64,000 nucleotides of DNA. Source: Oceaniferula marina (lineage in GTDB: Bacteria; Verrucomicrobiota; Verrucomicrobiia; Verrucomicrobiales; Akkermansiaceae). The stretch spans positions 62,001 to 126,000 of the forward strand of contig NZ_JACBAZ010000001.1 in NCBI RefSeq assembly GCF_013391475.1, given 5' to 3'. The notes below the pieces were generated by a model, which searched no databases, was not told where the DNA came from, and saw only the letters and a list, made by a program, of their open reading frames with translations. Below, piece after piece: positions 44,589 through 53,217 of the stretch; position 1 is the stretch's first letter; each line of letters opens with the position of its first letter. Made by a program: the position numbers and the translations under genes.

Positions 44589-46418
44589 GGCAAAAACAGT
44601 GAAGTAAATGACGAGTAGAACACCTACAGCCATGAGAGCCGCATAGTGGCTCAGACTTCCGTCCTGAATGTAACGACGGAAGAAATTGCCAGTTCCCGCA
44701 GCACAGCGTGAGAGGCCGCCGACAATCAGGCCGTCGATCACAAACTCATCGATGAAGTGAATGATCATGGCAACGCAGTCCTGAGCCACCTTGACCACGG
44801 TCGAGTAGATTTCGTCCAGATAGAATTTATTCTCGAATAGCGGAATGTGGATGGGGTCCTTGTCCTTGCCGAAATAGAGGACATAGGCGGCACCCGCACC
44901 GAGGATGAGGGCGATCAATGAGCAGATGAGCTCGATGCCGACGCTTGGAAGGTAGTGCAGAGGCATGTTCCATTCAGGAGCGACCGGGAAAATCTTGACG
45001 ATGAAGGGGGAAACCAGAGCCATCAGTCCGAGCAGCATGAGAGGTAAGGTCATGATCAGCGGAGCTTCTTTGGCTTCTTCCGCTCCGTGGGCTCGAGGCT
45101 TTCCGAGGAAGGCGATGAAGAAGAGTCGGAGCATGTAGAAGGTAGTCAGGGCTGCGACGCCAACGGCGATCAAGAAGAAAATCATTTTATCGGCCACTAC
45201 AGCAGCGTGGAGAATGCCTTCCTTGGAGTAGAATCCGGAAGTGAAGGGCACGGCGGTCAGAGCTGCGGTTCCGATGAGGAAAGTCATGCCGGTGATGGGC
45301 ATTTTTTTCCACAGACCTCCCATTTTCCAGATGTCTTGTTCGTGATGGCAGGCGTAGATCACGGCTCCGGATCCAAGGAAGAGAAGCGCCTTGAACCAAG
45401 CGTGGGTGAAGAGGTGGAACATTCCGGATTCAGGTGCCAGCAAGCCGACAGCCATGACCATGTAGCCGAGCTGCGACAGGGTGGAGTAAGCCAGGATCTT
45501 TTTGATGTCGTTTTGCTGGGTGGCCATTAAGGCGGCGAGCAGAGCGGTGAGGCCTCCCACCCAGGCGATGGTGTTGGCACTCCAGACAGGGACGATATCC
45601 GTGAGGGCCATGCCCTCGGGGGTGATGGAGAGGAAGAGTCGGGCCATCATGTAGACACCGGCAGCCACCATGGTGGCTGCGTGGATCAAGGCGGATACCG
45701 GAGTAGGGCCTTCCATCGCGTCCGGCAACCAGACGTGGAGCGGAAGCTGGGCGGATTTACCAATCGCTCCGCAGAAGATCAGCAGGATGATGCTGCCGAC
45801 GAGGCACGGGTCACCCAGAGCGGTCAGTTTAGATCCATCCATCTCAGGCGATGAAAAAACGAGTGTTCCCATGACACCCCAGAGCATCAGGATACCGATC
45901 ATGAAGCCGAAGTCGCCAATCCGGTTGGTGAGAAAGGCTTTTTTAGCGGCATCTGCAGCACTGTCTTTCTGATACCAATGACCGATCAAGAGATAAGAAC
46001 TCAAGCCAACCAGCTCCCAGAAGATGAACATCATGATGAAGTTGGATGCCAGAACGATACCGGTCATCGAAAACATGAAGATGGAAAGGCCTGAAAAGTA
46101 GCGGGCTTTGGCTTCATCATCCTTCATATAACCAAGCGAGAAAATGTGTACCAGCATACCGATGCCAGTGACCACGATCATCATCCCGGTGGAGAGTTGG
46201 TCGAGTTGGAAGCCGATATCAAAGGTGTAGTTGCCCACTGTGATCCAGGGGATCGTGTCACCAGCGGTTCCTCCCAGAAGGTTGAGGGAGAAGATAAAGG
46301 TGAGGATGACGGATGCCGTCGAGAGGTAAGCCGAGGCATCGGCCTTGCGTTTCAGCCCGAGCTGAATAATCGCGGCGCTAGCCAAAGGGAGGATGAAAAG
46401 TAACCAGGTTGGATTCAT
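44586..46418 (-). CDS. nuoL: NADH-quinone oxidoreductase subunit L
   Basis: 610 residues from ATG 46418. Features: FIFWELVGLSSYLLIGHWY, GKSAQLPLHVWLPDAMEGPTPVSALIHAATMVAAGVYMM, and YSTLSQLGYMVMAVG. It also has the long lateral C-terminal helix region and last transmembrane segment typical of NuoL. It is the most distal proton-pumping subunit of the membrane arm. It is separated from nuoK by a 160-bp MITE-like element. Confidence 0.96.
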   Translation of the reverse strand: MNPTWLLFILPLASAAIIQLGLKRKADASAYLSTASVILTFIFSLNLLGGTAGDTIPWITVGNYTFDIGFQLDQLSTGMMIVVTGIGMLVHIFSLGYMKDDEAKARYFSGLSIFMFSMTGIVLASNFIMMFIFWELVGLSSYLLIGHWYQKDSAADAAKKAFLTNRIGDFGFMIGILMLWGVMGTLVFSSPEMDGSKLTALGDPCLVGSIILLIFCGAIGKSAQLPLHVWLPDAMEGPTPVSALIHAATMVAAGVYMMARLFLSITPEGMALTDIVPVWSANTIAWVGGLTALLAALMATQQNDIKKILAYSTLSQLGYMVMAVGLLAPESGMFHLFTHAWFKALLFLGSGAVIYACHHEQDIWKMGGLWKKMPITGMTFLIGTAALTAVPFTSGFYSKEGILHAAVVADKMIFFLIAVGVAALTTFYMLRLFFIAFLGKPRAHGAEEAKEAPLIMTLPLMLLGLMALVSPFIVKIFPVAPEWNMPLHYLPSVGIELICSLIALILGAGAAYVLYFGKDKDPIHIPLFENKFYLDEIYSTVVKVAQDCVAMIIHFIDEFVIDGLIVGGLSRCAAGTGNFFRRYIQDGSLSHYAALMAVGVLLVIYFTVFA

Positions 46419-46447
46419 TTTTCGATAGAATTATTATGGAGAGAGTT

Positions 46448-46607
46448 TTGGAGTGCGGTGGCTTGACACCGCTATTGGCAGTGTCGCACTCATGAGTAGT
46501 GCGGATGAGGAAGTCTTGTTGCCTTGGTTTTAGGCGGGGGGATGAGATTGGTGGATGAAGAGTTGATTGGTAGCAATGGAAAGCGGTGTCGAGCCACCGC
46601 ACTCCAA
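46448..46607. mobile_element. MITE-like element between nuoK and nuoL
   Basis: A 160-bp sequence bounded by 26-bp terminal inverted repeats (46448-46473 and 46582-46607), identical except at one position. The ends begin TTGGAGTGCGGTGGCT. Inside, CGCACT-CATG-AGTAGTGCG forms a second hairpin. It carries no gene and starts 6 bp beyond the nuoK stop. No target duplication is obvious. The form is that of a non-autonomous palindromic element; a transposase in trans is assumed. Confidence 0.75.
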
Positions 46608-46613
46608 GTCTGT

Positions 46614-46937
46614 TTATCCCTTGAGCGTTGTAAGTTGATCGGTGTTGATCGTTTGTCTGGCTCGGTAGAGGGAGACGATGATGGCGAGCCCCAGGGCCAC
46701 TTCGGCTGCAGCCACGGTGATGACAAAAAAGACGAGCATTTGGCCGTCGTAGTCGGGGAGCCCTTTGACTGTATTGAAACGGGAAAAGGCAACCAGTGTG
46801 AGCGAAGCAGCAGCAAGCATCATTTCGAGGCACATAAAGATGACGATGATGTTGCGCCGGATGATGACTCCGCCAAGGCCGATGGCGAAGAGGAGGCCGG
46901 AGAAAAACAGATATTCGTTAAGCGTAGGAGTGGGCAT
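46614..46937 (-). CDS. nuoK: NADH-quinone oxidoreductase subunit K
   Basis: 107 residues from ATG 46937; three membrane helices. Typical Nuo[42 protein letters not shown] with the conserved membrane Glu in CLEMML and a second Glu in [13 protein letters not shown]. It forms part of the proton channel at the base of the membrane arm of complex I. Confidence 0.95.
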   Translation of the reverse strand: MPTPTLNEYLFFSGLLFAIGLGGVIIRRNIIVIFMCLEMMLAAASLTLVAFSRFNTVKGLPDYDGQMLVFFVITVAAAEVALGLAIIVSLYRARQTINTDQLTTLKG

Positions 46938-46993
46938 AGGGTTATCCGTTATGAATGAATAATGAGGATAGGTTCGGCTCGGGTGTGCCGAGG

Positions 46994-47563
46994 TTAATCA
47001 GAGGATTTGTTGGATGTTTTTTTCGAAAGGGTAACGCAACCAACCGTCGCAGAGAGGAGGAGAACGGCAATCACCTGAAGCGGGAAATTGTAGTCCTTGT
47101 AGAGTTTTTGTCCGATCAGATGCACATCGGGCAGGCGCTCTGTTTTGAGTTTTTTGTGAATGATACTTTCTTCGGGGTAATCATCGACCGTTTCGGTGAA
47201 ATTGAGTTCGGGGGCGGTGGGGGACGTTTGCTCGGTCATGAGAACTCCAGCCAGTTGAAGCATGAAGACCGACGGAAGAAGGATACCGATAAAAAGAACC
47301 AAGCCATTGTGGTGGATTTTTTCCTCCTTTTTCAGATCGAGCAGCATGATGATGAAAATAAACAAAACCATGATGGCTCCTGCATAAACCAGGATTTGCA
47401 GAATCCCGACGAGATACGCGTTCAGTCCGGTGAAAATACCGGCAAGGCCCAGAAAACTAAGCACCATTGCCAAGGCACTCGATACCGGGTTGCGCAGGAG
47501 CACAACCATCAGACCGCCGGCAATCATCATCGCGGCGAAAATATAGAAAATTGGTGAGATCAT
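46994..47563 (-). CDS. nuoJ: NADH-quinone oxidoreductase subunit J
   Basis: 189 residues from ATG 47563. Five membrane helices with the NuoJ pattern: [50 protein letters not shown] soluble loop of about 40 residues precedes the final helix, which is followed by a basic tail. It lies between nuoI and nuoK; the nuoI-nuoJ spacer contains the composite repeat. Confidence 0.94.
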   Translation of the reverse strand: MISPIFYIFAAMMIAGGLMVVLLRNPVSSALAMVLSFLGLAGIFTGLNAYLVGILQILVYAGAIMVLFIFIIMLLDLKKEEKIHHNGLVLFIGILLPSVFMLQLAGVLMTEQTSPTAPELNFTETVDDYPEESIIHKKLKTERLPDVHLIGQKLYKDYNFPLQVIAVLLLSATVGCVTLSKKTSNKSSD

Positions 47564-47585
47564 CGTATGGGAAGTGGAAGGTGGA

Positions 47586-47684
47586 ATGCCTGCGGGGCAG
47601 ACAGGATTAACATGATTTTATGAGATTTACGGGAAGTTTCAGTGGAGAGTGCTTGGATCTTCTATCTTGAGTTCTTCTATCTTA
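47586..47684. repeat. nuoI-nuoJ spacer with composite short repeats
   Basis: Next to the nuoJ start lies ATGCCTGCGGGGCAGACAGG plus ATTAACATGATTTTATGAG (47586-47633). Next to nuoI lies CTTGGATCTTCTATCTTG, partly duplicated (47652-47684), and its last bases are the nuoI stop codon. Confidence 0.8.
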
Positions 47685-48248
47685 CTTGAGCTCATTCCAC
47701 TTGTTGACAAGGCCTTCGCGAACGCCTCCGATTTCGTAGAGTTTCTCTTTGTCGTGAACCATCTCTTTGCGGTCGAGCCCGATGACGAGGTAATCTTTGC
47801 GGAGGAAGATCGCTTGTTCCGGGCAGACTTCTTCGCACATGCCGCAGTAAATGCAGCGAGTCATATCGATATCGAATTCCTGAGGTCGTTTTTCGACTTT
47901 TGCCCATGGATCATCGGATTCGATTTCTCCCGGAGTGATGGCGATGGCTTTGGGTGGGCAGATGAATTCGCAGAGTTGGCAGGACACGCAACGCTCCCGT
48001 CCTTGTTCATCGGTCACCAGTGCCGGGGTTCCACGGTAGTATTCCGGAAGGTGGTCATCCCAGCGGGTTTCCGGATATTGCATGGTTACGCCGGTTCCCG
48101 AGCCGTTGAAATTTTCAGCTCCCGGAGTTTTTCCGCGCATCGAATTGATGGCGTGTTTCAGGGTGATGGCCAATCCCTTGAAAACTGCAGGCAGATAGAG
48201 TTTTTCCATCAGCGTGAGCTTGGGGCGGGTAAGTTTTTTAACTGGCAT
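47682..48248 (-). CDS. nuoI: NADH-quinone oxidoreductase subunit I
   Basis: 188 residues from ATG 48248. Two 4Fe-4S ferredoxin motifs: CVSCQLCEFICPPKAI and CIYCGMCEEVCPEQAI, which hold clusters N6a and N6b. The N-terminal helix with LPAVFKGLAITLKHAINSMRG anchors it to the membrane-arm interface. It relays electrons from NuoG to NuoB. Confidence 0.96.
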   Translation of the reverse strand: MPVKKLTRPKLTLMEKLYLPAVFKGLAITLKHAINSMRGKTPGAENFNGSGTGVTMQYPETRWDDHLPEYYRGTPALVTDEQGRERCVSCQLCEFICPPKAIAITPGEIESDDPWAKVEKRPQEFDIDMTRCIYCGMCEEVCPEQAIFLRKDYLVIGLDRKEMVHDKEKLYEIGGVREGLVNKWNELK

Positions 48249-48261
48249 TTTTATGGAAATT

Positions 48262-48367
48262 TGATGCCTGCGGCGCAGACAGGATTAACTGGATGTGTGA
48301 TGGCGATCAGGAGGGGAGTGGAAGTTTTTGATGTCTTGGATCTTCTATCTTGCAGTCTTGAATCTTA
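48262..48367. repeat. nuoH-nuoI spacer with composite short repeats
   Basis: 48262-48297 reads GATGCCTGCGGCGCAGACAGG plus ATTAACTGGATG. 48333-48367 reads GTCTTGGATCTTCTATCTTG plus a second CAGTCTTGAATCTTA that ends in the nuoH stop codon. Same order and strand as in the nuoI-nuoJ spacer. Confidence 0.82.
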
Positions 48368-49489
48368 GTTGCAAAGCATGATGATGCCAGCCGTGATGAA
48401 GATGTTAACCAGTGCCAATTCGAAGAAAACGATCCAGCCTAGTTTCATCAATTGGTCGTAACGGAAGCGGGGGACGGTCCAACGCACCCAGATGAAGAAA
48501 ATAATAAAGGCAATCACCTTCGCGAGGAAGATAAGGATGTGGATCAGTCCTCCCCATGCCAGTTCGTTGATCATGGCATCCAGTCCAAAGCCTGCCGACC
48601 AGCCACCGAAGAAGAGGGTGACAATCACTGCAGAACCAACAACCATGGCGGCATATTCACCGAGGAAAAACAGAGCGAATTTCATCGAAGAGTATTCCGT
48701 GTGGTATCCGCCGACGAGTTCGGTTTCGCATTCAGGAAGGTCAAAAGGCATACGATTGGTTTCGGCAAAGATGGAAGTGGTGAAGACCACAAAAGAGATG
48801 CCGAGCGGGATCAGCAGGAGCCAGCGCTCCATACTCAAGCCTTCACCCCAGAGGGGTAACAAGAGCCAACCGTTGTCGGCCTGTTGTTGCACGATATCAG
48901 AAAGGTTGAGCTGACCAAAGATCATCAGAACCGGAATGACTGAGAGACCGAGGGCAATTTCATAGGAAATCATCTGGGCGCACGAGCGGACACCTCCGAG
49001 GAAGGAGTATTTGTTGTTGGATGCCCAACCGGCGAAGGTGATGCCGTAAACACTGAGTGAAGCGATGGCAAAAACAAAGAGTGGGCCGGCATCGATGTCG
49101 GCAATGACAAGTTTGATTTCTTCTCCGAAGAGCGTGATGCTGCTGCCGAAGGGGATGATGCAGATGCAGAGGAATGCCGGGGCGGCGGTGAGTGCCGGAG
49201 CAATCCAGAAGAAAAACTTACGGACATGTGCCGGGACAAAGTCCTCTTTGAGGAAGGCCTTGAATCCGTCCGCCAGCGGTTGCAGCAGACCTGCGAGATG
49301 GATGTCCTTTTTTCCTCCGAATAAGGTGAGCGGGATACCCACACGGTTGGGGCCGACCCGGTCTTGGATAATCGAGGAAACCCGGCGTTCAGCATACGTG
49401 GAATAGGCAATGATCGGCAGGGTGCAGACAAAGGTGAACACAACAATCTTCACTGCTGTGCTGAGGATGAGGATAAGAAGAGGATCCAT
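48365..49489 (-). CDS. nuoH: NADH-quinone oxidoreductase subunit H
   Basis: 374 residues from ATG 49489. Eight or so helices with the quinone-pocket loops intact: YAERRVSSIIQDRVGPNRVG, GLLQPLADGFKAFLKEDFVP, FAETNRMPFDLPECETELVGGYHTEYSSMKFALFFLGEY, and WVRWTVPRFRYDQLMKLGW. It links the quinone site to the proton pumps. The 5' neighbour, normally nuoG, is separated by the GxxExxY unit. Confidence 0.96.
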   Translation of the reverse strand: MDPLLILILSTAVKIVVFTFVCTLPIIAYSTYAERRVSSIIQDRVGPNRVGIPLTLFGGKKDIHLAGLLQPLADGFKAFLKEDFVPAHVRKFFFWIAPALTAAPAFLCICIIPFGSSITLFGEEIKLVIADIDAGPLFVFAIASLSVYGITFAGWASNNKYSFLGGVRSCAQMISYEIALGLSVIPVLMIFGQLNLSDIVQQQADNGWLLLPLWGEGLSMERWLLLIPLGISFVVFTTSIFAETNRMPFDLPECETELVGGYHTEYSSMKFALFFLGEYAAMVVGSAVIVTLFFGGWSAGFGLDAMINELAWGGLIHILIFLAKVIAFIIFFIWVRWTVPRFRYDQLMKLGWIVFFELALVNIFITAGIIMLCN

Positions 49490-49502
49490 GGGTAGTGGAA
49501 TT

Positions 49503-50021
49503 GATGCCTGCGGCGCAGACAGGATTTCAAGAGGATTAAGGATTTACAGGATGATCGGGTGAGCGTTGATGTAATCTGACAGCTTGAGAAGGGGGCTTTT
49601 TGTAAGTCTTGTATTTTCTTTTAATTTGAAGGCTAGGGGCTCCAAAGTTGAGTAAGAGACCTAAATCGATATCAGTGGCTTTAAGATAGTTAACAACTTG
49701 GGTTTCGTGTATCGGTAACAGGTTTTCGATAGCTTTGAGTTCAAGGATGAGATGGTCGGATATCTTGAAGTCTGCCTTGAATTCACCGATGATTTTGTTG
49801 TCGTAGAGAACATCGATTTTGGCTTCTCGAGTGTATGTGATTTTTGTTTTTTCTAATTCATGGGCTAATGCGTTAGCGTAGACACTCTCCAGAAACCCGG
49901 CACCAAGCGCTCTATGAACTTTCATAGCGCATCCAATGATGGTTTCAGTGGTTTTGTCTTCCATGCAATTTTTATCTCATTTGTTTGAAAATCTTGTAAT
50001 CCTGTCAGCGCCGCAGGCATC
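49503..50021. mobile_element. Repeat-bracketed GxxExxY unit inserted between nuoG and nuoH
   Basis: A 519-bp unit with 30-bp inverted ends: 49503-49532 and, reversed, 49992-50021, matching at 28 of 30 positions and starting GATGCCTGCGGCGC. It fills the spacer almost exactly: its right end is 2 bp beyond the nuoG stop and its left end is 13 bp before the nuoH start. It holds one gene of the GxxExxY family, whose last codons (encoding HPVNP) lie in the repeated ATCCTGTAAATCCT tract next to the left end. Single-ended copies of the same repeat lie in at least three other nuo spacers. Mobility is inferred. Confidence 0.65.
49536..49964 (-). CDS. GxxExxY family protein (PD-(D/E)XK nuclease-like)
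   Basis: 142 residues from ATG 49964. The naming motif is present as GFLESVY (residues 23-29 region), followed by VLYDNKIIGEFKADFKISDHLILELKAIENLLPIHETQVVNYLKAT. D...ELK and the later Glu/His/Gln positions fit the PD-(D/E)XK superfamily, as proposed for this family (PF13366). The catalytic activity is not established. The C-terminal tail QRSPDHPVNP is encoded by repeat sequence. It splits the nuo operon but is on the same strand, so it can be co-transcribed. It has no functional tie to complex I. Confidence 0.88.
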   Translation of the reverse strand: MEDKTTETIIGCAMKVHRALGAGFLESVYANALAHELEKTKITYTREAKIDVLYDNKIIGEFKADFKISDHLILELKAIENLLPIHETQVVNYLKATDIDLGLLLNFGAPSLQIKRKYKTYKKPPSQAVRLHQRSPDHPVNP

Positions 50022-50023
50022 GT

Positions 50024-51775
50024 TTAACCGACGATCTCACCGTTGGCGCGGCGTTGGTTTTCGCGTTCGACCAAGGGGATGGTGACGCCTGTTTCAGTGA
50101 TGACCTGACCGAGGTCGGGGATGCTGGCAAGTTTGATTTCTTGGAATTCATCCACCGTGTTGGCCAGAGTTTCAAAGACGGCGTCGATGCTGCCAGGTCC
50201 CTCATGCGGGGCATCTCCACTCAGGGCGAGAATGAGGTCGGTAATGATTTCCCAATCACTGCGTGCGTCTCCGGGAGGGACACAGGCTGCGTTGAGTTTT
50301 TGTAAGCGTCCGGTGACGTTGACCATGCTTCCTCGTTTTTCGGCGGGGGCGGCACCGGGAAGAACCATGTCGGCCGCCTGGGCGGTGGCACTTGTTTGGT
50401 GATCGATGACAATCAGCAACTCCAGTGCCCGAAGGTCGTCTTCGGTGAAGCTGGCCGCTTCAAGTAGATCTTCGCTGGCAACGACGAGGGCTTTGGTTTT
50501 TCCGTCGCGGATGTTGCCGAGAATGTGACACAGACTCGCTCCCGGATCGTCACTCGCAAGGACGAGTTTGGCTCCGGTCGTGTTGGGATTGCGATCGGAA
50601 GAAATCAGCATATCGTCGGATTCTTGCAAGCGGCTGACGATGCCGATTTGCTCGGTTTCCAATTCCGCGGCGAGAGTGCGCATCATCAGGAGCTCTTCGT
50701 TGGTCTGGCGACCTGAGGCGATGACGGCAATTTCACTTGGGTCAAATTGCTTGAGGGCGTCGGCGGCTCCACGGATGCTTTGATTCCAGCAGGTTTCCTC
50801 GTGAATGCCATCGGCCTTGATCAGCGGGGCCGTGAGTCGGGTTTCATCGGTCGGGCAAGAATAGGAAAGGCGGTGGCTGTCCGGCATCCAGCATGAGTTG
50901 ACATCATCGTTTTGGCGCGGGGTGATACGGAAGATTTTGTTGCCGCGGGTCCAGATGGAAATATTGGTTCCGGTTCCACAATGGGTGTCGATGCTAGGAG
51001 TCTCCTTGAGGAACCAAGTGCGCATCTTGAATCGGAAGTCGTTACTGGTCAGGGCTCCGACGGGGCAGAGATCGACGGTGTTGAGTCCGTAGTTATTGCT
51101 GAGTTCGCGGCCTGGATAGACGCCTACGGTCGTGTGGGTTCCCCGGTCAGAGAATCCGAGCACGGGCTCGTGCGCCACTTCGTCCATAAAGCGGATGCAG
51201 CGGGAGCACATGATGCAGCGCTCGTCGTCGAGGGTGATGCGTGGGCCGATCTTGACGTTTTTCGGCTTTTTCACCTTGTCCTCTTTGAATCGTGACTCGC
51301 CTTGTCCATGTTCAACGGAAAACTCCTGGAGACGACATTCGCCAGCTTTATCGCAGATCGGGCAGTCGAGCGGGTGGTTGATCAGGAGAAACTCAAGGAC
51401 GTTCTCTCTGGATTTTTTGATCGCATCGGTATTGGTGCGGATCCCCATATTTTCGGCCACGGTGTTGGCGCAGGCGATGACCGGGCGGGGCATCCATGAA
51501 ATTTCCTGGTAGCCGTCGTCTTGATAGGCAGGGTCGGCTCCCGGGGCGGGCCTTGGGGGCATGCCCATCTGGACCATACACATCCGGCAGTTGCCCGGAG
51601 ACGACAATTTGGGATGGTAGCAGTAGTGGGGGACTTCTTTTTCCGCTATTTTGCATGCCTCGATCATCCGGGTGCCGCGAGGCACCTGGATCCAGTGGCC
51701 ATCAATTTGGACGTTGACCATGCCCTTTTCAGCGGCGATGTCTTTGGGGCGGGGAGATGTTTCTGTGGAGCTCAT
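50024..51775 (-). CDS. nuoG: NADH-quinone oxidoreductase subunit G
   Basis: 583 residues from ATG 51775. N-terminal 2Fe-2S ligands C52, C63, C66 and a later Cys (about 102); the His-Cys 4Fe-4S site HPLDCPICDKAGEC (H134, C138, C141, C147); a second 4Fe-4S site CIMCSRC...C237. The 35 residues between C66 and C102 are longer than usual. The molybdopterin-like domain is short, so the total is below the 700-900 residues of many NuoG proteins, and the N7 cluster ligands are not visible. It carries electrons from NuoF to NuoI. Confidence 0.95.
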   Translation of the reverse strand: MSSTETSPRPKDIAAEKGMVNVQIDGHWIQVPRGTRMIEACKIAEKEVPHYCYHPKLSSPGNCRMCMVQMGMPPRPAPGADPAYQDDGYQEISWMPRPVIACANTVAENMGIRTNTDAIKKSRENVLEFLLINHPLDCPICDKAGECRLQEFSVEHGQGESRFKEDKVKKPKNVKIGPRITLDDERCIMCSRCIRFMDEVAHEPVLGFSDRGTHTTVGVYPGRELSNNYGLNTVDLCPVGALTSNDFRFKMRTWFLKETPSIDTHCGTGTNISIWTRGNKIFRITPRQNDDVNSCWMPDSHRLSYSCPTDETRLTAPLIKADGIHEETCWNQSIRGAADALKQFDPSEIAVIASGRQTNEELLMMRTLAAELETEQIGIVSRLQESDDMLISSDRNPNTTGAKLVLASDDPGASLCHILGNIRDGKTKALVVASEDLLEAASFTEDDLRALELLIVIDHQTSATAQAADMVLPGAAPAEKRGSMVNVTGRLQKLNAACVPPGDARSDWEIITDLILALSGDAPHEGPGSIDAVFETLANTVDEFQEIKLASIPDLGQVITETGVTIPLVERENQRRANGEIVG

Positions 51776-51784
51776 TTTGTGATG

Positions 51785-51807
51785 GGTCTTATAGGTCCTA
51801 TAGAACT
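51785..51807. repeat. Imperfect palindrome in the nuoF-nuoG spacer
   Basis: GTCTTATAGGTCCTATAGA contains TATAGG-T-CCTATA, an inverted repeat in a 35-bp spacer. It is unlike the other spacer repeats and may be a short remnant of a further repeat family. Confidence 0.35.
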
Positions 51808-51810
51808 CAT

Positions 51811-53205
51811 TTATTGGCTGATGTATTTCATCTGCTGCTTGGCTTCAGCGGAGATGAATTCGTTGTCTTCGGAGGTTTCCGACGTCAGTTCATCGCGGAA
51901 CTTGTCGATGATGGCTTCGACTGGCCAGGATGAGGCTTCACCAAAGGCGCAGACGGTTTTGCCGTCGATTTGGTAGGCGACCTCTTCGAGGGTGGTGATG
52001 TCTTCCGGGGTGGCCTGGCCGTTGGCAATGCGGTCGGAGATCTTTTTCATCCAGCCGTTTCCTTCGCGGCATGGGGTGCATTGGCCGCAGGATTCATGGG
52101 CGTAGAAGTGGTTCAGGTTGTTGAGCACCCAGGACATTTTACGGGAGTCGTCCATGACGATGACTCCTCCGGATCCTGCCATGGAGCCACAAGCGGCGAT
52201 GGTGTCGAAATCCATCGGGATATCAAAGAAGCCGAGTTCTTTTTTATCTTCCCCCTGGCCGATGCTGTAGCTGTCGTCACAGCGCATGATCTTGGCTGAT
52301 GACCCGCCGGGAATCACGGCCTTGAAGCTGCGCCCCTCCTTGGGGCCGCCGCAGACGTCATTGAGCAGTTCGCCCATGGTGATTTTTCCAACTTCTACTT
52401 CGTAGTAGCCTGGTTTTTGAACATCGCCGGAGACACAGAGGATGCGGGTGCCTGTGTTGCGGGCGACTCCGAGTTTGGCGTATTCCTCACCACCCATCCG
52501 GATGATGTGTTTGACATGGCAGAGGGATTCAACGTTGTTGACGATGGTCGGGGCCATGTAAAGGCCGAGAGCTGCCGGGAAATAGGGTGGTTTGATTCGT
52601 GGGTAGGGGCGTTTGCCTTCCAGCGATTCGATCAAGCCGGTTTCCTCACCACAAATGTAAGCTCCTGCTCCACGGTGAACGTAGATTTCGAGATTGAAGC
52701 CTGATCCGAGGATGTTTTCTCCGACAAAATGCTTTGCTTTGGCCTCGGCGATGGCTTGTTCCATGATCTGAGCTCCCTCGGGAAACTCTTCCCGCATGTA
52801 GATATAGGCGGTGTGGGCTCCAACCGCAAAGGCGGAAATAACCATGCCTTCGATCAGTTGGTGCGGGTCCTGGTGGACAATGTAACGGTCCTTGAATGTT
52901 CCTGGCTCGGACTCGTCACAGTTACAGATGAGATAGACTGGCTTGGTGTTGTTGGGTGGGATGAACCCCCACTTGATACCGGTGGGGAAGCCGGCTCCAC
53001 CTCGGCCGCGGAGGCCTGAGGTCTTGACTTCATTGGTGATGGCTTGAGGTTCCATGCCGAGCGCCTGCTTCAGCTGATCATAACCGCCATCCTTGAGGTA
53101 GCAATCAATGGACGTATCCCAACCGGAGCGGTCGACATTTTTGAAGATGAGTCGGTGCTCGCAGGGGTGAGGCTCTTTGCCCGGAATGTAGGTGATTTCA
53201 CTCAT
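51811..53205 (-). CDS. nuoF: NADH-quinone oxidoreductase subunit F
   Basis: 464 residues from ATG 53205. NADH/FMN site LRGRGGAGFPTGIKWGF and LICNCDESEPGTFKDR; GAGAYICGEETGLIESLEG; and 4Fe-4S ligands ESCGQCTPCREG plus a later Cys. It oxidises NADH and holds FMN and cluster N3. 12 bp downstream of nuoE and 35 bp upstream of nuoG. Confidence 0.97.
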   Translation of the reverse strand: MSEITYIPGKEPHPCEHRLIFKNVDRSGWDTSIDCYLKDGGYDQLKQALGMEPQAITNEVKTSGLRGRGGAGFPTGIKWGFIPPNNTKPVYLICNCDESEPGTFKDRYIVHQDPHQLIEGMVISAFAVGAHTAYIYMREEFPEGAQIMEQAIAEAKAKHFVGENILGSGFNLEIYVHRGAGAYICGEETGLIESLEGKRPYPRIKPPYFPAALGLYMAPTIVNNVESLCHVKHIIRMGGEEYAKLGVARNTGTRILCVSGDVQKPGYYEVEVGKITMGELLNDVCGGPKEGRSFKAVIPGGSSAKIMRCDDSYSIGQGEDKKELGFFDIPMDFDTIAACGSMAGSGGVIVMDDSRKMSWVLNNLNHFYAHESCGQCTPCREGNGWMKKISDRIANGQATPEDITTLEEVAYQIDGKTVCAFGEASSWPVEAIIDKFRDELTSETSEDNEFISAEAKQQMKYISQ

Positions 53206-53217
53206 GTTGAAAGTGGT

